A stretch of DNA of 64,000 bases from Phytophthora sp. 'mugwort'. Its lineage: Eukaryota > Oomycota > Peronosporomycetes > Peronosporales > Peronosporaceae. A program made the translations under genes and the position numbers. The stretch lies in contig JAUCEF010000012.1 in assembly GCA_033558025.1 (NCBI GenBank), forward strand, positions 2,480,001-2,544,000. Direction: 5' to 3'. Within the stretch, counting starts at the first letter, position 1; each line of letters starts with the position of its first letter. Shown in pieces: positions 30,431 through 42,326 of the stretch. The notes below the pieces were generated by a model, which saw nothing but the letters and a program-made list of their open reading frames with translations, was not told the origin of the DNA and ran no database searches.

Positions 30431-30528
30431 GTTATCAGTGGGGTGTATCTATATACATACCCCCTTTTAAATTTTTGGGACTTTTTTTAATTAATTCAGA
30501 AATTACCGACAGAGCGATCTTAGTGCTT

Positions 30529-30702
30529 GAGCGGATCTGAAACCACCCTAAGATCCAAAAGGCGTTGCATTCGCTCTCAGGTGGTCGAGAGGTTGCATGG
30601 TCAAAATAGCAGCTGGTCCGAAAGAAGGTTCCAGGAATGTTCTTGGTGGTAAATTACGGAAAGTAAAAAAACTGCCGGCGTAATGTTCCAAGTATTACTA
30701 CT
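30529..30702. repeat. Maverick terminal inverted repeat (capsid end, element B)
   Basis: 174 bp, near-identical to 1190-1364 and to the reverse of 53173-53347. Followed by ATTATCGAGCAC, the same flank as at 1365. So elements A and B share one insertion junction that was later duplicated together with the neighbouring transposon nest. Confidence 0.85.
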
Positions 30703-31963
30703 ATTATCGAGCACTGATGTCCCGCCTCCGGCGCCAGTTATCCCCATCATGGGCGAAAACAGAAACATCACCGCACGTCGCGCGGCGCAAATCGTCAGTA
30801 TGGTTAAACAGCGAGCGAAAGCGGTAAGGTGGATAGTTTTTGGATGGTGATAAAGGGCAGAATCAAGTGCCTTTTACCTCAAGTGGTTGACGAATTCCCG
30901 TAGATATTCAGGTCTAAGACGCGCAGCGCAAACCTCACCAAGGCGATGAGGTGGTGGAAGCAGCGGGAGAAATGGCTTCACCTGTCCAGAGGGGTGCGAG
31001 AGCTCTCGGCAAAGTGCGAGCAAGGACGCTGGCGTGTGAACAAGAAGGCTCAAAGGGCGTGGAAGACAGCGGAGTGAATGGGTGGCATGACTGTATTCAC
31101 AGCTGCTTGATGAGTTTGACCGCCTGCGCAAACTTGGATTGAAATTCGATGCGTCGATGCTGCTTCAGCTTGCTGTGCGGCTTTTGAAAACGAGCGCCGG
31201 GTCATTTAACAGTACGTCAGCTGGCAAAGCTGGAGCGGCCATGCGGAGGAAATATCTCCAAGGTGGATTCAGACGTTTATGGAGGCTCATCGAATTGTCC
31301 TTCGCACCCAGTCCGGTAAGAACCAGGTCAGCCCCGAGAAAAAAGAGGCAATCGAGCGTGAAGTTGCAGTCCATCTTGGAGAGCTGAAGCGGGGGGGGGG
31401 GGGGGGGGGAGAGAGTCGGGACGTCTAAACGAGGACAACACAACGGCAAGATGCTCGGTTTTGCTAGCGAGAAGTGCGTTAAGTATGCAGACGTTGTATC
31501 TGGTGGAGAGGGAATGACAATGGTTGTGAGAATTTCTGGTGGTGCAAGCGGCCGATTTTCACCCGCCCATGATGATCTTCCAAAACGCGTCATCAAGCTA
31601 TGCTATCCGTGGGAACCTGGACAAGACACCAGAGTATGCTATCGAACGGGACCTAACGGGTGGATGAGCAAGCGAGTGTTTAGGCAGTATCTCGGTGAGA
31701 GGAGGGCAATGAGCGCTGATCCTCGTGGGCGCGAAAAGCACATTTATCTCGACAACTGCTCGTCACACCTAGACGAAGACGAGTGCAAAGATGAGTTATC
31801 TCAATTGAATGCCCGTCTCATTTACCTTCCACCCAACGCGACCGATTTATGTCAGCCTGCTGACTCATTTGTGATCGCCAAGATCAAAGATGACTGGCGC
31901 CGTAAATGGAACGAGAAAAAGATAGCGCTTATTGAGGGTGGTAAATGGCAGAAACCGAAATGA
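30703..31963 (+). pseudogene. DDE_1-type transposase remnant, copy 2
   Basis: Second copy of 1365-2623. Here the catalytic-core piece 31451-31963 is open for 170 codons because CGA replaces the TGA of copy 1. It includes GFASEKCVKYADVVSGGEGMT, YLDNCSSH and LIYLPPNATDLCQPAD. The G run (31391-31409, ~18-19 G) is much longer than in copy 1. Still lacks the first catalytic Asp region. Confidence 0.75.
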
Positions 31964-32547
31964 TAAGACAGCTCGTGGTCAGGGAAGCTCAAGAACCCAG
32001 GCTAGAAGTTCTTTTTGTCCTTGACTGCTGAATGCGCTCGTGAGGTAAACGCGCGCCGCGCCAGAAATGGCGTCAACTATGCCAAGAAGGCAAATAATCA
32101 ATTGTGGGCTTTCGCTTAATATTGACGGTTGTTGGAGCCCAAAGCAGCTTTCCCTCATCTCCGGGAAATTATCAAGATGTACTCAGGTGAGATTGGCGGC
32201 AAGACTGCTGCTGAGTCGGCAGATATGAGGCTTGTGCGAGGGTAGCAGCGCTGCTGAAGATGTGGACTGCATCGCCAGTGTGGTTGTCTAGAGCGTATAA
32301 CCAAAATTAGTGAGAGTGTCCCTAATTTTGCCACACTCAAATTAGTATCAGTTCAAAAATAGCGACACCCCCACTAATTCCGTGAAGACAATCAAAAACA
32401 CCTTACATAAGTTAGTATCGACGACATTAATTGCGGTTACTACTGTACCAGAACTCTCGCACCTTTCATCTTAAGCCTCATTTTCGAATCTAAATGGCAG
32501 CAAGCAACCCCTTCAGCACCCATCAAATGTACAACTATTTTTTTTAA
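31964..32547. mobile_element. Decayed transposon 3' region, copy 2
   Basis: Essentially identical to 2624-3207; no gene supported. Confidence 0.35.
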
Positions 32548-32712
32548 GTGATTCTGGACAAACAGGATGATCCGACACAATACTTTCAGTGCCAGTGCTC
32601 TGCTGTGCGCAAGCAAGCGCACAAGCCTGGGTACACCAATATACTTGACCATGTCCTCAAGCGGCACCCTGACTGCGCCGCAACAATGATGGCCATGGCA
32701 TCAACACTGTAA
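32548..32712 (+). pseudogene. BED-type zinc finger fragment, copy 2
   Basis: Same as 3208-3372, without visible difference. Confidence 0.55.
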
Positions 32713-32750
32713 CGGGGTTACATGAAGAGTGCTAAGTCAATCTTCAGAAC

Positions 32751-33062
32751 AGGTGTACCCAAGTACACTAAGTGATGTAGGTAAACATCACTATGACGTC
32801 ACGGATAGGTACCACACATACGGTACAAAGACCTCAGAGCCACCCAATAGGATAACATCTAGGGTACTTTATAGGTGACTAATAGTTAGAATGTAGACGC
32901 ATTAAAAGGGGTCACCTATAAATATATTCAGTCTTGTATTACCTAATTTTGGTACAGTCCCCTCTGACCAAGGACTTGTGAACTGCCGTTCACTGTGAGT
33001 TTGTATACTCTCCGGAATTCACACTTCCTGTGCGCAAGGTGTTGTGTGCCCTGTCACACTTT
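32751..33062 (+). repeat. Ty3/gypsy LTR-like sequence, copy 2
   Basis: Same as 3411-3722. Confidence 0.45.
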
Positions 33063-33070
33063 GGTAGCAC

Positions 33071-33556
33071 TTGCAGTCTATCCACGACTACGCGGGTTAC
33101 TACCTGAAACCTCTGGGTCCTAGCAACATGGACCCGAATGAGTTTCCTCATCTGAACGACTCACAGTTTCAGTCCGTTCGTAAGATGGCTGGCAGCTTTG
33201 GTATGGATGCCTTGCACAACATGGCGGCGTCAACGCAAGCTGAGCAGGTCGAACGCGTGACCGCGTTCGACATGTATGAGCAGGGGATCATCGAACATGT
33301 TCGGAGCAACCAGCAGGTTCTGGCCGCAGAGCCGAAACAGGTATACCCCAAGCCGTTGAGGCTGAAGGTAAACCCTTATGAAGGAAAGGAAGGTGAAACC
33401 CTTCGCGTCTGGGTGCGAGAAGTAGAGCTCGCATGGATGCGGCTCTTATCTCTTCCGAGCACCTCCGAGTGGCTAGCGTCGAATAAGAATCTTAAACCCC
33501 GTGGTACCGAGCCGATCTGCGAGACAGGTGAAAGAAATCAACCAGAGGACAACTGA
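33071..33556 (+). pseudogene. Ty3/gypsy Gag remnant, copy 2
   Basis: 161 codons in one frame (MQSIHDYAGYYLKPLGPSNM...), without the 1-bp deletion of copy 1, but equally truncated: it ends in the GATCGG-rich direct repeat before a full capsid domain is reached. Confidence 0.7.
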
Positions 33557-33776
33557 TAGGGGGCGGAAAGCGAGTTTGACGGCGACCCAGGTTGAAGATC
33601 ACACACAGAACGAAGATCAGGTGAAGGACGAAACTCACCAGCGATTGGCAGATCGTGACCGATATACTCTTTATATGACCATAGTCACTCCCGGTCAATC
33701 CTCGGTCACGGCCGATCTTAGACCAGATTCGGGCAAGGGATGAAGATCAAGACTGATCGGCGACATGCGGATCGGA
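33486..33776 (+). repeat. Diverged direct repeat, unit 1, copy 2
   Basis: Counterpart of 4145-4435; pairs with ~35679-35959. Confidence 0.55.
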
Positions 33777-34054
33777 GATCCGGAATTTGACCAGACACTC
33801 GACGTTGGCTTGGGTCTTCAGATCGCCCGGTCTCCAAGGACGGTTAGGTCAGTGGGCCGCACTCCTGTCGCCATGGACGCTTGAGGTCGGGAAATGTACT
33901 AAGGGAGAAGACGAGATCTTGGGGGCGATCGCCGCTAGTATTACACCTAGGTCCAAGGTGGACGAAGCATTGATCGCGATCGCACCCAGCAAAGAGTCAC
34001 GCCGTCAGATCCAAGCACTGATCCCAGTGGTAGGCGCGGGCGAGGAGGGTTTGT

Positions 34055-35000
34055 GGTGGGTTTTGACGGATCTGCACGGGTAAAACGAGGCGGCGGAGCC
34101 TATAGTGCGATCTTGTGGAAGTTACCTGAGTGGACGGTCTTGAAGGCCCGGTCCGGTTATGCCGAGGCTCCGACTGTGAACGAGGCAGAGTACAATGAAC
34201 TCCTGTTGTGTTTGACTTGTTTGAAGGGATGACGCAGGGACGACTGGTGATTTGCGGTGATTCAAATCTGTTAATCAGACAAGTTCGAGGCGTGATCGAC
34301 TGCAAAGCACCCGAACTGACGCTATTGAGGCAGAAGGCCCTGGATCGGCTGCAGGTCTGGCCAGATCATGAACTGTTGCACGTGAAGCGCGACTGGAATG
34401 CTATTGAGGACAGTCTGACCAGGTCTGCCTTACAGCGGCAGCAAGGAGTGATCGTCAATGAGGAAGAGGCGTATCAGGATCTGCCCACGCTGAATCGCTT
34501 AAATGAGATCCTAATGGTCAGATCGGAAGACTCTGTGGTGCGAGTCTCACCAGTGGCTACTAGATACGGAACCAGATCCGACTGTCCGACGGGTTTGAAC
34601 GAAAGTTTTATAAGAGATCTCCGGGTAGATCGCGTCCGGCAAGCCCAAGACGAGGAAGTGTGGATATCAAGTCTGAAAACGTATCTGACCAGAGATGTGA
34701 CCGATCTCACACAAGATCAGGCTAGCCTGTGTGGCAAAATAGCGTCAGATTATGAAGTCGACGGTAACGATCTACTATTCTACTATCCTCCCACCAAGAG
34801 ATCGGAAGCAGATCGGGACGGATCGATGAGACTTGTCGCGCCCGAGTCACTCCACCTCGACATCCTACATCACTATCACGCGAGCGTTGAAAGTGGTCAT
34901 CAGGGATTGGTCGTACATATTAACGGATCAGGGATCATTTCCTTTGGAGAGTCTTATGGGATACGGCCGGAAGCTGGCGCACCGGTGGCCCAGTCCTTTC
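34055..35000 (+). pseudogene. Ty3/gypsy pol remnant, copy 2
   Basis: Counterpart of 4715-5660 (RNase H acidic residues, then LHLDILHHYHASVESGHQG). It differs by TTTGAAGGGATG for TTTGAAGGTATG, a 3-bp deletion near 34580 and an Arg/Ser change near 34670. Confidence 0.75.
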
Positions 35001-35004
35001 CGAG

Positions 35005-35382
35005 TTGCTAATCAAAGATCACCGGAACGGAGTATCAGCTCTTCCCGATTGTGATGTGTCTAAATTAAAGCTGGTCAAGGAATTCCCAGATCGGTCACAG
35101 ATCGAGTTGACTGTACCAATCTCGGATCGACTGGATTTTGACGAAACTCTGCTGCCCGAGGATAGCTGGACACCGGATCTTGGAGCAGACGAATACGAAG
35201 TGGAGAAGATCACTGACCTGACGACCGCAGATAAACGCGATATGGCCGGATCTATCGGGAATTTCTGGTATATTGGAAGGGATATGAAGACTCCAGCTAG
35301 GTTGATAAACCCAATCTCAACTGCGGAGAACTCCTCCACGATTTCCTTCGGGGACAGGCTAACCGGAATCGTTTCCGTGTGA
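35005..35382 (+). pseudogene. Gypsy integrase C-terminal/chromodomain-like remnant, copy 2
   Basis: Identical protein to 5667-6044. Confidence 0.6.
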
Positions 35383-35678
35383 TGCAGTCCCACGAGGAAT
35401 AGTGTGATTGAGGGGATCGCGGCGAGTTGGTCACTACGATGACGGATCGGAAGAAGGATCTATGGGAAGGCCACAGATCGGAGGAAATGGGATGTATATG
35501 TGAAGTTATGTATATTTGTGCAAGCTCGAAGAGATGAAAATGAGATCTAGGTGGATCCGAGTTCCGGTAACGAGTAGTCCGGCCTAAATAGGCGGATTAA
35601 AGAGTGTGACCGAAGTGGGGCCGCTGTACGGCGACGACTTCAGACAGGGGGCGGTTGTGGAGAAGCGTCGAGTAAGAA

Positions 35679-35959
35679 TATCAGACCCCGTGGCAACGAG
35701 CCGGATCCGCGAGATAGGTGGAGGAGATCAGCAAGAGGACAACTGACAGGGGGCGGAAACCGAGGTTGACGGCGACCCAGGTTGGATGGCGATTATGCAA
35801 AGGACGAAGATCAGGTGAAGGACGAAACTTACCGGCGATTGGCAGATCGTGACCGATCTACGCTCTATATGACCATAGTCACTCACTCACGGTCCTCGAT
35901 CACGGCTGATCTTAGACCAGATCCGGACAAGGGATGAAGATCAAGACCGGCGACATGCG
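35679..35959 (+). repeat. Diverged direct repeat, unit 2, copy 2
   Basis: Counterpart of 6340-6620. Confidence 0.55.
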
Positions 35960-36138
35960 GATCGGACTACACGGCCGATCGGCCCAGATTGTATCGGCGC
36001 TGGACATCAAGATTGGAGTCAAGGGGCGTGGATCAAGACCGATCGGTGACATGCAAATCGCAGCCGACCTGGATCGACTCTGATCGGTATTCAGCGGACC
36101 GTAATCGATCAAGATCAGATCAGCCCTGATCGGATCGG

Positions 36139-36389
36139 ACACGCTTTCTGGCGGATCGGCATACAAGTTCGGACATACGGGATCGGGCAGATCGGATCGA
36201 CTTTGCAACCGAGATCGAGCCGATCGATAGGGGGATCTGGCAGATAGGGCCGATCGGTATTCGCCGATCGGCATACGGGTTCCGGCTTCCTCGATCTGGT
36301 AGATCGGTATACGCATTCTGACACACGCGATCTGGCAGATCGGAATACATGTTCGGACATCTGCGATGTGGCAGATCGGGATTCGATCA
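36139..36389 (-). repeat. 36-bp minisatellite, copy 2
   Basis: Counterpart of 6800-7050 with one visible change (GTTCCGG for GTTCTGG). The unit number is unchanged. Confidence 0.65.
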
Positions 36390-36526
36390 GCAATCATCCT
36401 CGGGGATGGGCAAGTTTGAAGACGGTACGTGTTGAGTGGTTGGAGAAGGGCCGGATTCAGGAGATCTAGATGGTACGAGATAGGGTTCAGGATGGGAGGA
36501 TAGGACAAGAAATGGATAAACGACAA

Positions 36527-37446
36527 TCAGACTCGAATTTGCATTGGACGACTTAAGTGAAGTACCACAAGAAGGGGGATCTACATTGGCCCTCCGAGGT
36601 GTTAACTAGTCTAAGGTAACCGATGTAACGTCGCGGTGAGAGGATCGGATCATATATTGGCCAGTTTCCCCCACGCTAGCGAACTTTTGCCACATGCCTC
36701 GATCGATCGGCATTCAGTGCGTGGCCGACGATCGCTTCGACTCTCAACTCGCAGATCCCGCTAAAGTAAGCGGCAAGAAACCAAGGAAAGGAAAGGAACA
36801 ACGCCACCCGGTAACCTCGGTCTCGGATCAAGTCCAGGCCGCCGATCGAAGCGTCGACTACCTCAGATCGGAACCAATATCGGCAGCAGAGCGAAGACTT
36901 CCGCGCTGCTTCACACATCCCCGCGTCTCACCAGGACGTTCGAGACCTTACATCGCACTCTGCAAATTCCTCGGGAACCGGAACGAGGATTGGCCACAGA
37001 GGAACCCAGCTCGCCCTGCAAGCGGATCTGTTGAGCCATTCTGATCGAAGCAGGCGTTACAGCGACGCCGGCAGTATGGAATCAACGCCTCCACCGGAAA
37101 GGGGGGGGGGATCACAACCTCCTGGGGCCACGGGCAGCGGCACAAGCATGAACGGAGAATGAACGGAGACGAGTGCTGTTCCCCGTCCGACGGAACCCTA
37201 CGGCCACCCGTAGCCACGGAAAGGCTTGGTGGTCCACACCAACTTCGATCGAACATACATAATACCACGGAGCCTTCAACCTCGCAAATGACGACACCAT
37301 CGGACGCATATGGGGGGGGGGCAAGAAGAGCTAAGTACGGAGTCAACAAGATTCACAGCGCGTGGGCACGCCACTGACATCAGCCAATCACACATTGTTG
37401 GACGCAGCTACGCTGCAGCTGTGAAGACGACTAGGAGGCCAGGGCG
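36527..37446. other. 5' region of the LINE, copy 2
   Basis: Counterpart of 7190-8111 with small indels. No gene supported. Confidence 0.3.
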
Positions 37447-39136
37447 TTGCTGCGACGGAGCGACAGATACCACAACCCAAAACGATTGCTGGTAGTTGAC
37501 GACCAAGAGAAGCAGCTAATCCTGGCTACACTGGGCAAGGACTGGACGGCAGACACGGAATCGGAAGTAACGACGGACGTGGCAACGCTACGACACATAG
37601 CAATGGAGGAGTCGGAAGTGCATCAAGACAGCGCGTTGAGAAAGTGGACCGAGCAGGAAACCAAGGCACTATTTGGCGTACCTCAACGGAACTCTGGAAC
37701 TGCCACACGCACCAAATTTTCTCAAGGCTACCATGCCGCTGTTGCAGTGAGTCATGCTTGAGCAATTTTACGAAGCACATGTGGAGATTACTTTGACCAT
37801 GGATGTGTCCATGGGCTAAACTCCGCCGCAACATGACTCACCTGAAGCTATTCGCACAATTATGCGAAGCGAATGGAGACTCGGCCAGGGGCAAAGCAAT
37901 GATTGATCGCATGCTGGATGATGTGAAGATGCTACACTTTGACGGGATCCACACGCTGAGTTTGTCTTCAATTCACGCCGCGTGGAAAACATCTAGAAAG
38001 GTCTAGCATTCCGACTGCAAGGTGTGTGCATCGAACTGGAGGACACGGAAGGATTCCTAGACACGGGGAGCTTTAGGGCAGGCATAGTTACGCAGACAAT
38101 ACGCGGTACGGATCTATGGCATGGAAACACTAAGGCTAGTGGCAACAGTAGCGGCGCTTGGCAATCTGCCCGGGATACAGATAGAGGATGCGGAGAGACC
38201 GAGACTGGACTCCATAGAGGTAGTGGATAACAGGTATGTTACAATCAGATTCATCGGCATCGACTGCCCAGCGGCACTCCGAGGGGTGACTAAAATCCAG
38301 ATGTCCGGCCATCCGCTCACCATCCACCATCACCTGATTCACGTGAGACTTCCGTGCGCGAGGTGCTATGCTCTTACCACACCACAGGCTTCTGCAAGAC
38401 ACAGCAAGCGCAGGTACCGCGGTTGCAAGCAAAATTGAACAGGACATACGCGGGCCATCTGCCTAAGTACACTGTCGGTGCTGCGGTCCAGTACACAGAC
38501 TCCGATGAGGACAGCTTGGGAACTTTCTTGGCAAACCTTCAAAAGGAAGTGGCAGAGGAGATAGCATGCGACAACCACGGTGCCAAGGGCACTACATTGG
38601 AGGCGGACACAGCAGCAGCGCCACCTTTCAGAAATCACCAGGAAACGACAGGGACGGTGTCTGAAAGCGAGGGGGCCACCCAGACAGGAAACACCAACGC
38701 ACAAGGAACAGGCACGAAGCACGAGGCAGATGCGGAGGGATTTACAACGGTGACAAGAATGAACTCCGGCCGGAAGGTTGATGTTCGAGGCGTAGCGGCA
38801 ACAGCGCGGCAGCGGACGGCACCCCACAGCTCAGCGATGGCGGATGCACTGCTGTTGCCTATTATTATTTCAAAGAGCGCGAGTAGGAAGGTCCACCGGC
38901 CACACGAAGGAACAGGGAGTGTGAGCCACCAAGAAGGCGAACACCGGTGGACACGGCCGAAAAAACAGGGGACAAAGTCCCCAGGTTTTACCAAGTTTAC
39001 CCGAGATAGAGTTTTAGGTCGATATGCCGCTTTAGTTGATGGTGCGGAGGACAGCGATGAGGAATGGAATGCGAGTGAGGCGGATGAGGCACCGTACGCT
39101 TACACGGAGTCACGGGGAGAACAACTTGCGGCATGA
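37447..39136 (+). pseudogene. LINE ORF1 remnant, copy 2
   Basis: Same broken ORF1 as 8112-9801, with the same frame breaks. Confidence 0.65.
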
Positions 39137-39448
39137 GGGATTACCGCAGCGGACGAGCGCGAAAAGGGATTGAGGAAGACGATGTAATATCCAGGTATGT
39201 GGGCTCGTCAGCTCCATCGCAAACTCAATCTCCAGCGCTTACATCAGGATCGGAATTTCCATTCTCTTTAGCATCGGAACAGGATGAAATGCCCACTGAT
39301 TAGACCTCGAAGAACAAAAGACCACACCATCACAAGCGGGGGCGGAGGCTATCGACATGGACACTGCCATGGGCGGGATTGAGGAACGCTTTCCCACAGA
39401 CTCACACAACAACTGAGTCAGGAGGGCTTTGCACTGGAGCAGACAGTA

Positions 39449-39583
39449 GTGGCACCGGGACTGCCAGAACAACTACCAGTGTTCATCAAGTCCTTCGGCG
39501 GGTCTTTGATCACAGTACCGGCTAATGGACAGTGTGCGTACGCGGCACTGCACGCGACCACATCCTATGCAAGAGAGAGAGAG
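39449..39583 (+). pseudogene. OTU-like protease fragment, 5' part, copy 2
   Basis: Here the frame runs unbroken through FIKSFGGSLITVPANGQCAY and ALHATTSYA to the insertion, unlike copy 1. The Cys of the active-site block is present. Confidence 0.6.
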
Positions 39584-40587
39584 GGGGGGGGGGGGGGGGG
39601 GGGCAGACTGTTCTATTTGGTCATATTAACTACTAAATGTCTGGAATATCCTTAGCCTGGTTAGCGACGCCGGTTCCTCGTGCGAGTCCGGTGGTTGTAC
39701 GGGGCTTGTCCCTTTCGGCGACTTCTCTTTGGGTGGTTCTGCTAACGCTGCTGAGCACAGTAGTATTCTCGTCCCCTGTATTATTGTTTCAGGTCTTCTG
39801 CGTTCCCTCTTGTCTAGTGCCTGTATTTGCCACAATCCTGTCGTCCAGAAATCCTGCCGCTCTCCTCAATTGTGCCCGTTTCCTGCTGAAAGACCACCCT
39901 GTTCCTTTGTATCCATAATCCCGTGATGCACACACTGCTCATGATGTGCCACAGTCGCTTCCATTCTCCTGCAAACTGCTCCTCTGTGTCTGGGTAGTCT
40001 ACTTTCAATCTTGCCTTTGTTGACAACGACAGTTGGCGCTGTCCCGTTGGCGCAATTGCTGATGAATCGCTCCAAGTTTCCTAATTCCCATCTTTCGCCC
40101 GTCCAGTGGCAAATGCGCTTTTGCCAGCATACTTACGCACTTGTACATTCCCAGAATATATGTCCCATTGTTTCCTTGGTCCCACGGCAGTACGCCAACT
40201 CCCTACAACTGTTGTCCCGTTCCCTGCCTCATATAACAGGTTTAGTTGCCTGGTGGCTACTCGATACCCGACCCAGACTTGATACTCAGTGAGCGCATTA
40301 TTGTGCTTGCTTTGGGGTCTGCTGTAGTGCAGCTGCCTGCCATCTACTCATTTTGGCTGCCCTTGCCAGTTTCTCCAATAGCCCGTCCATTTTGATTCCT
40401 TCTCCCTCGTACTTCCGGAACGGTTGCTTCTTGAGCACTTTCCAGACATGCTTGTTCGCGATCGCATCAGGTACCCTCCAAGGGAACCTGTGGATGAGAG
40501 GATCCGCATAGAACACAATGCTTCTTCCTCCTCGAACCGTTGCAGCTTGTGCCGGTCGTTCCTTATTATTGCGTCACCTCTATCAGC
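39580..40587 (-). mobile_element. 5'-truncated LINE insertion, minus strand, copy 2
   Basis: Counterpart of 10237-11235. The G run on the plus strand (39587-39603, ~17-19 G) is about twice as long as in copy 1. Both flanks read CGACCACATCCTATGC exactly, supporting a 16-bp target-site duplication. Confidence 0.75.
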
Positions 40588-40852
40588 AACGACCACATCC
40601 TATGCGGAAGGAGGGCGCCTCCGATTCACGAGTGATGTAGGCCGCAACGTCAACATCACCAAGCGCATCATTTATACTCTGATGATGAGTAACCTCGCCA
40701 AGGATGTGGAGTGTGAGGTCGTGCTAAACACTGCATATCCAACCTCTCCTGCCTCATCGCTAGCCGGGGTATAAACGCAACAAACAAAACCCACCTACAG
40801 ATACACATTACCGACAGGGGAAGAAGCAACAGCATGATTAGACTGATGGTAC

Positions 40853-42326
40853 GTGTCGGCGCCACAACCTAATGGCATGGGTAGCTGCAGTGAACGTAAC
40901 CCACCCCGGTACCAAGCGGACCACCAAGCGGTGCGCATACACCTGAGGAGACCTGACGACCCACTGCGTATTCGCAAACCTGCCAGAGTATATCTACCGC
41001 CTTCACAAGCGAAGGCGGAGGTGACATCGGTAATTATCGATCGGCAGCAGGACTTCCGGGAGAAACTACCAACGCTACTGATGTAGGGGGCGACAGTGAC
41101 GGCTCATGCGTGGGATGGGCTCAAGGAAACGATAAGGAAGGAGGCGCGACTGGCAATCAAGCACAAGAGGAAAAGTGCTAGGGCGACCTACAAACAGAGA
41201 ATCAGAAGGCTGCGGCGACGGGAACGACGGCTATAGGATATCGCGAGGGGTAGCATGATCTCGGTGGACACGATGGCAGACCTCATGGTCACTCTTACCT
41301 TGACGGAGGGTGAAGGGGCCACCCCATTGCAGTGAGTGCGCAACGCGATAACGGACTGTATACGGGCGAGGGCGGCATCGCAACGCCGCAACTTGTTCCG
41401 TGCCGGCGGACACCAGCCGGGTAAATCGTCGAAGCAGTTCTTCAGAAGGGTACATACTATATTTGGGGACAACGAGATACACAAGATCGACGCAGCCATC
41501 GGAACGAACGCTCGTGGTGTACACGACAGGGCGGACACATTGGCTGACGCATGGACTCCATTATTTCAACAGGAGCAATCCACTATGGCGGATAGACAAG
41601 CGGTGCTGGAATGGTTGGGTGACCCCGGCCAATACGATACAATCCTGGAGGACTTACACGCACCGTTTAAGAGAATGAAGTGGCAGCTGCCATCGGAGCT
41701 TCCAAGCCTGGAAAGGCTTGCGGGCCTGACAGATTGGGCAACGACTGGTATCGTGACTTCTCGGCGCAGCTCATTCTCCTGCTCACGCAAATTTTTAATT
41801 GTTGGTACCAGGCCGGGACCTCCCCCTCTTCCTTTCTGGAGGCAGTTAGTTTTTTCTGCTTAAAAAAGGGTGGAGAAGCTACGGACCCCCTCAATTTCCG
41901 TCCTTTGGCGCTACTCGACACGGAACACAATATATTTACGCGCATAATGGCAACACGGATGGGCGTGAAGTTGGATCGGATAATTTACCCGAACCAAAAC
42001 GGTTTCGTGCCAGGGCGGACGATACATGCCACAGTTGATCTATTCAATGAGGCACAAGCAGCAGCGCAAGCAGGTCCAGACATGGCAGCAGCACTTGCAC
42101 TTCTGCTAGACTTCTGCAAAGCATATGACTCCGTGGACCGGAAGTTCATAAATGAAGTACTCACTTGGTTGGGATTTCCGACGGTATTTGTAGCTGCAAT
42201 TAGGGCGATGCACGAAGGCACTAAGGTTCGTTTTCTCGCCAACGGGCATAAATCGAGATGGGTGAGAGTTGACGTGTGGTATTAGGCAAGGATGCCCGCT
42301 AGCCCCGCTGATTTTCATTCTGGTAG
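40853..42326 (+). pseudogene. LINE ORF2 reverse-transcriptase remnant, copy 2
   Basis: Counterpart of 11499-12972 with the same RT motifs and the same abrupt end at motif B. A TAG (CTATAG for CTACAG of copy 1, near 41234) is an added nonsense change. Confidence 0.8.

Noticed and set aside
30440..30465. Near-palindrome GGGGTGTATCTATATACATACCCC
   Set aside because: Only the GGGG/CCCC ends and part of the centre pair; likely just the promoter region of the ExoX-like gene.
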